Of a DNA stretch of 6,350 bases, positions 6,154 through 6,350 are shown one piece after another. The position numbers and the translations under genes were made by a program. The notes under the pieces were generated by a model. That model was not told where the DNA came from and searched no databases. It saw nothing but the letters and a program-made list of their open reading frames with translations. Origin of the DNA: SZUA-1377 sp964622255 (GTDB taxonomy: Bacteria > Campylobacterota > Campylobacteria > Campylobacterales > QNZT01); contig CAZUPK010000051.1 in NCBI GenBank assembly GCA_964622255.1, forward strand, positions 1 to 6,350, read 5' to 3'. Position 1 is the stretch's first letter. The number at the start of each line of letters is the position of its first letter.

Positions 6154-6350
6154 TTGACACGAAGAGTTTTTTCTAAAATATTTTTTATTTTACCACTTTT
6201 TTCTTTTGCAATGAGCAAGAGTAAAAAAGATGATGAGTCTTTATGGATGGTTTTAGAAGAGGTTATGCAAATCATATTTCCAAAAAGTGAGTATTTTGAC
6301 GGAGCAAAGGAGTTAGGTTGCATAGAGTATTTAAAAGAAGCGATAGGAAG
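6154..6350 (+). CDS. Tat-exported protein, possibly gluconate 2-dehydrogenase subunit 3 family (5' part only)
   Basis: The reading frame is open from the TTG at 6154 to the window edge (65 codons plus 2 nt). The N-terminus begins MTRRVFSKIF, a close match to the twin-arginine motif (S/T)RRxFLK. A hydrophobic stretch (about residues 9-18) and SFA follow, with likely cleavage after A19, so the folded product is probably exported by Tat to the periplasm. The mature part starts with a charged stretch and then LWMVLEEVMQIIFPKS, FDGAKELG and IEYLKEAIG. This alternation of a helix, an I-F/I-P turn and a small-residue GA segment before a YL helix resembles the small subunit (subunit 3) of membrane-bound gluconate 2-dehydrogenase-type complexes. 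That subunit usually accompanies a GMC-family flavoprotein and a cytochrome. The family call is tentative. An alternative in-frame ATG at 6142 would add four residues. The gene is divergent from prs, and the partner genes would lie beyond the right edge. Confidence 0.65.
   Translation, partial: MTRRVFSKIFFILPLFSFAMSKSKKDDESLWMVLEEVMQIIFPKSEYFDGAKELGCIEYLKEAIG

Noticed and set aside
6078..6323. Minus-strand reading frame of 81 codons facing the right edge
   Set aside because: It lies opposite the Tat-signal gene and across the prs promoter, and has no ribosome binding site or recognisable protein features. The plus-strand frame has a GGAGG site and a twin-arginine signal.

Overview
The window is AT-rich chromosomal DNA from a bacterium that looks like a member of the Campylobacterota, possibly a Sulfurimonas-like or Arcobacter-like lineage. 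The basis is the low GC content by eye, the tightly packed operons, the probable pgsA-rseP pair (an order I recall from Campylobacter) and the sequence style of the proteins. The genus is an inference. Most of the window is ordinary core genome, and I see no RNA gene, CRISPR array, insertion sequence or phage gene.

Left block, plus strand (1-1874): the last 46 codons of a small membrane protein, probably the phosphatidylglycerophosphate synthase PgsA, run directly into a site-2 metalloprotease of the RseP type. Its stop overlaps the start of a YggS-type PLP-binding protein. Spacings of 1 nt and an ATGA overlap make this one operon that enters from the left.

Middle block, minus strand (1903-6044): four genes read right to left. 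prs (PRPP synthase) is followed with a TAATG overlap by lepA (elongation factor 4), then by a 201-residue single-domain flavoprotein related to thioredoxin reductase, then by an unrecognised secreted protein with two cysteines. A good sigma70-type promoter (TTTACA-17-TAAAAT) lies upstream of prs. The two blocks converge with only 28 bp between them and no visible terminator.

Right edge, plus strand (from 6154): the first 65 codons of a gene divergent from prs. It encodes a twin-arginine signal peptide followed by a segment resembling the gluconate 2-dehydrogenase subunit 3 family. It runs off the window.

The housekeeping genes cover nucleotide precursor supply (Prs), translation (LepA), membrane lipid and membrane proteolysis (PgsA, RseP) and vitamin B6 balance (YggS). 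I found no convincing new multi-gene system. The least understood part is the tail of the prs operon. Its flavoprotein keeps both halves of the FAD domain of thioredoxin reductase but lacks the whole NADPH domain and the CxxC centre, and it sits next to a secreted two-cysteine protein of unknown role.
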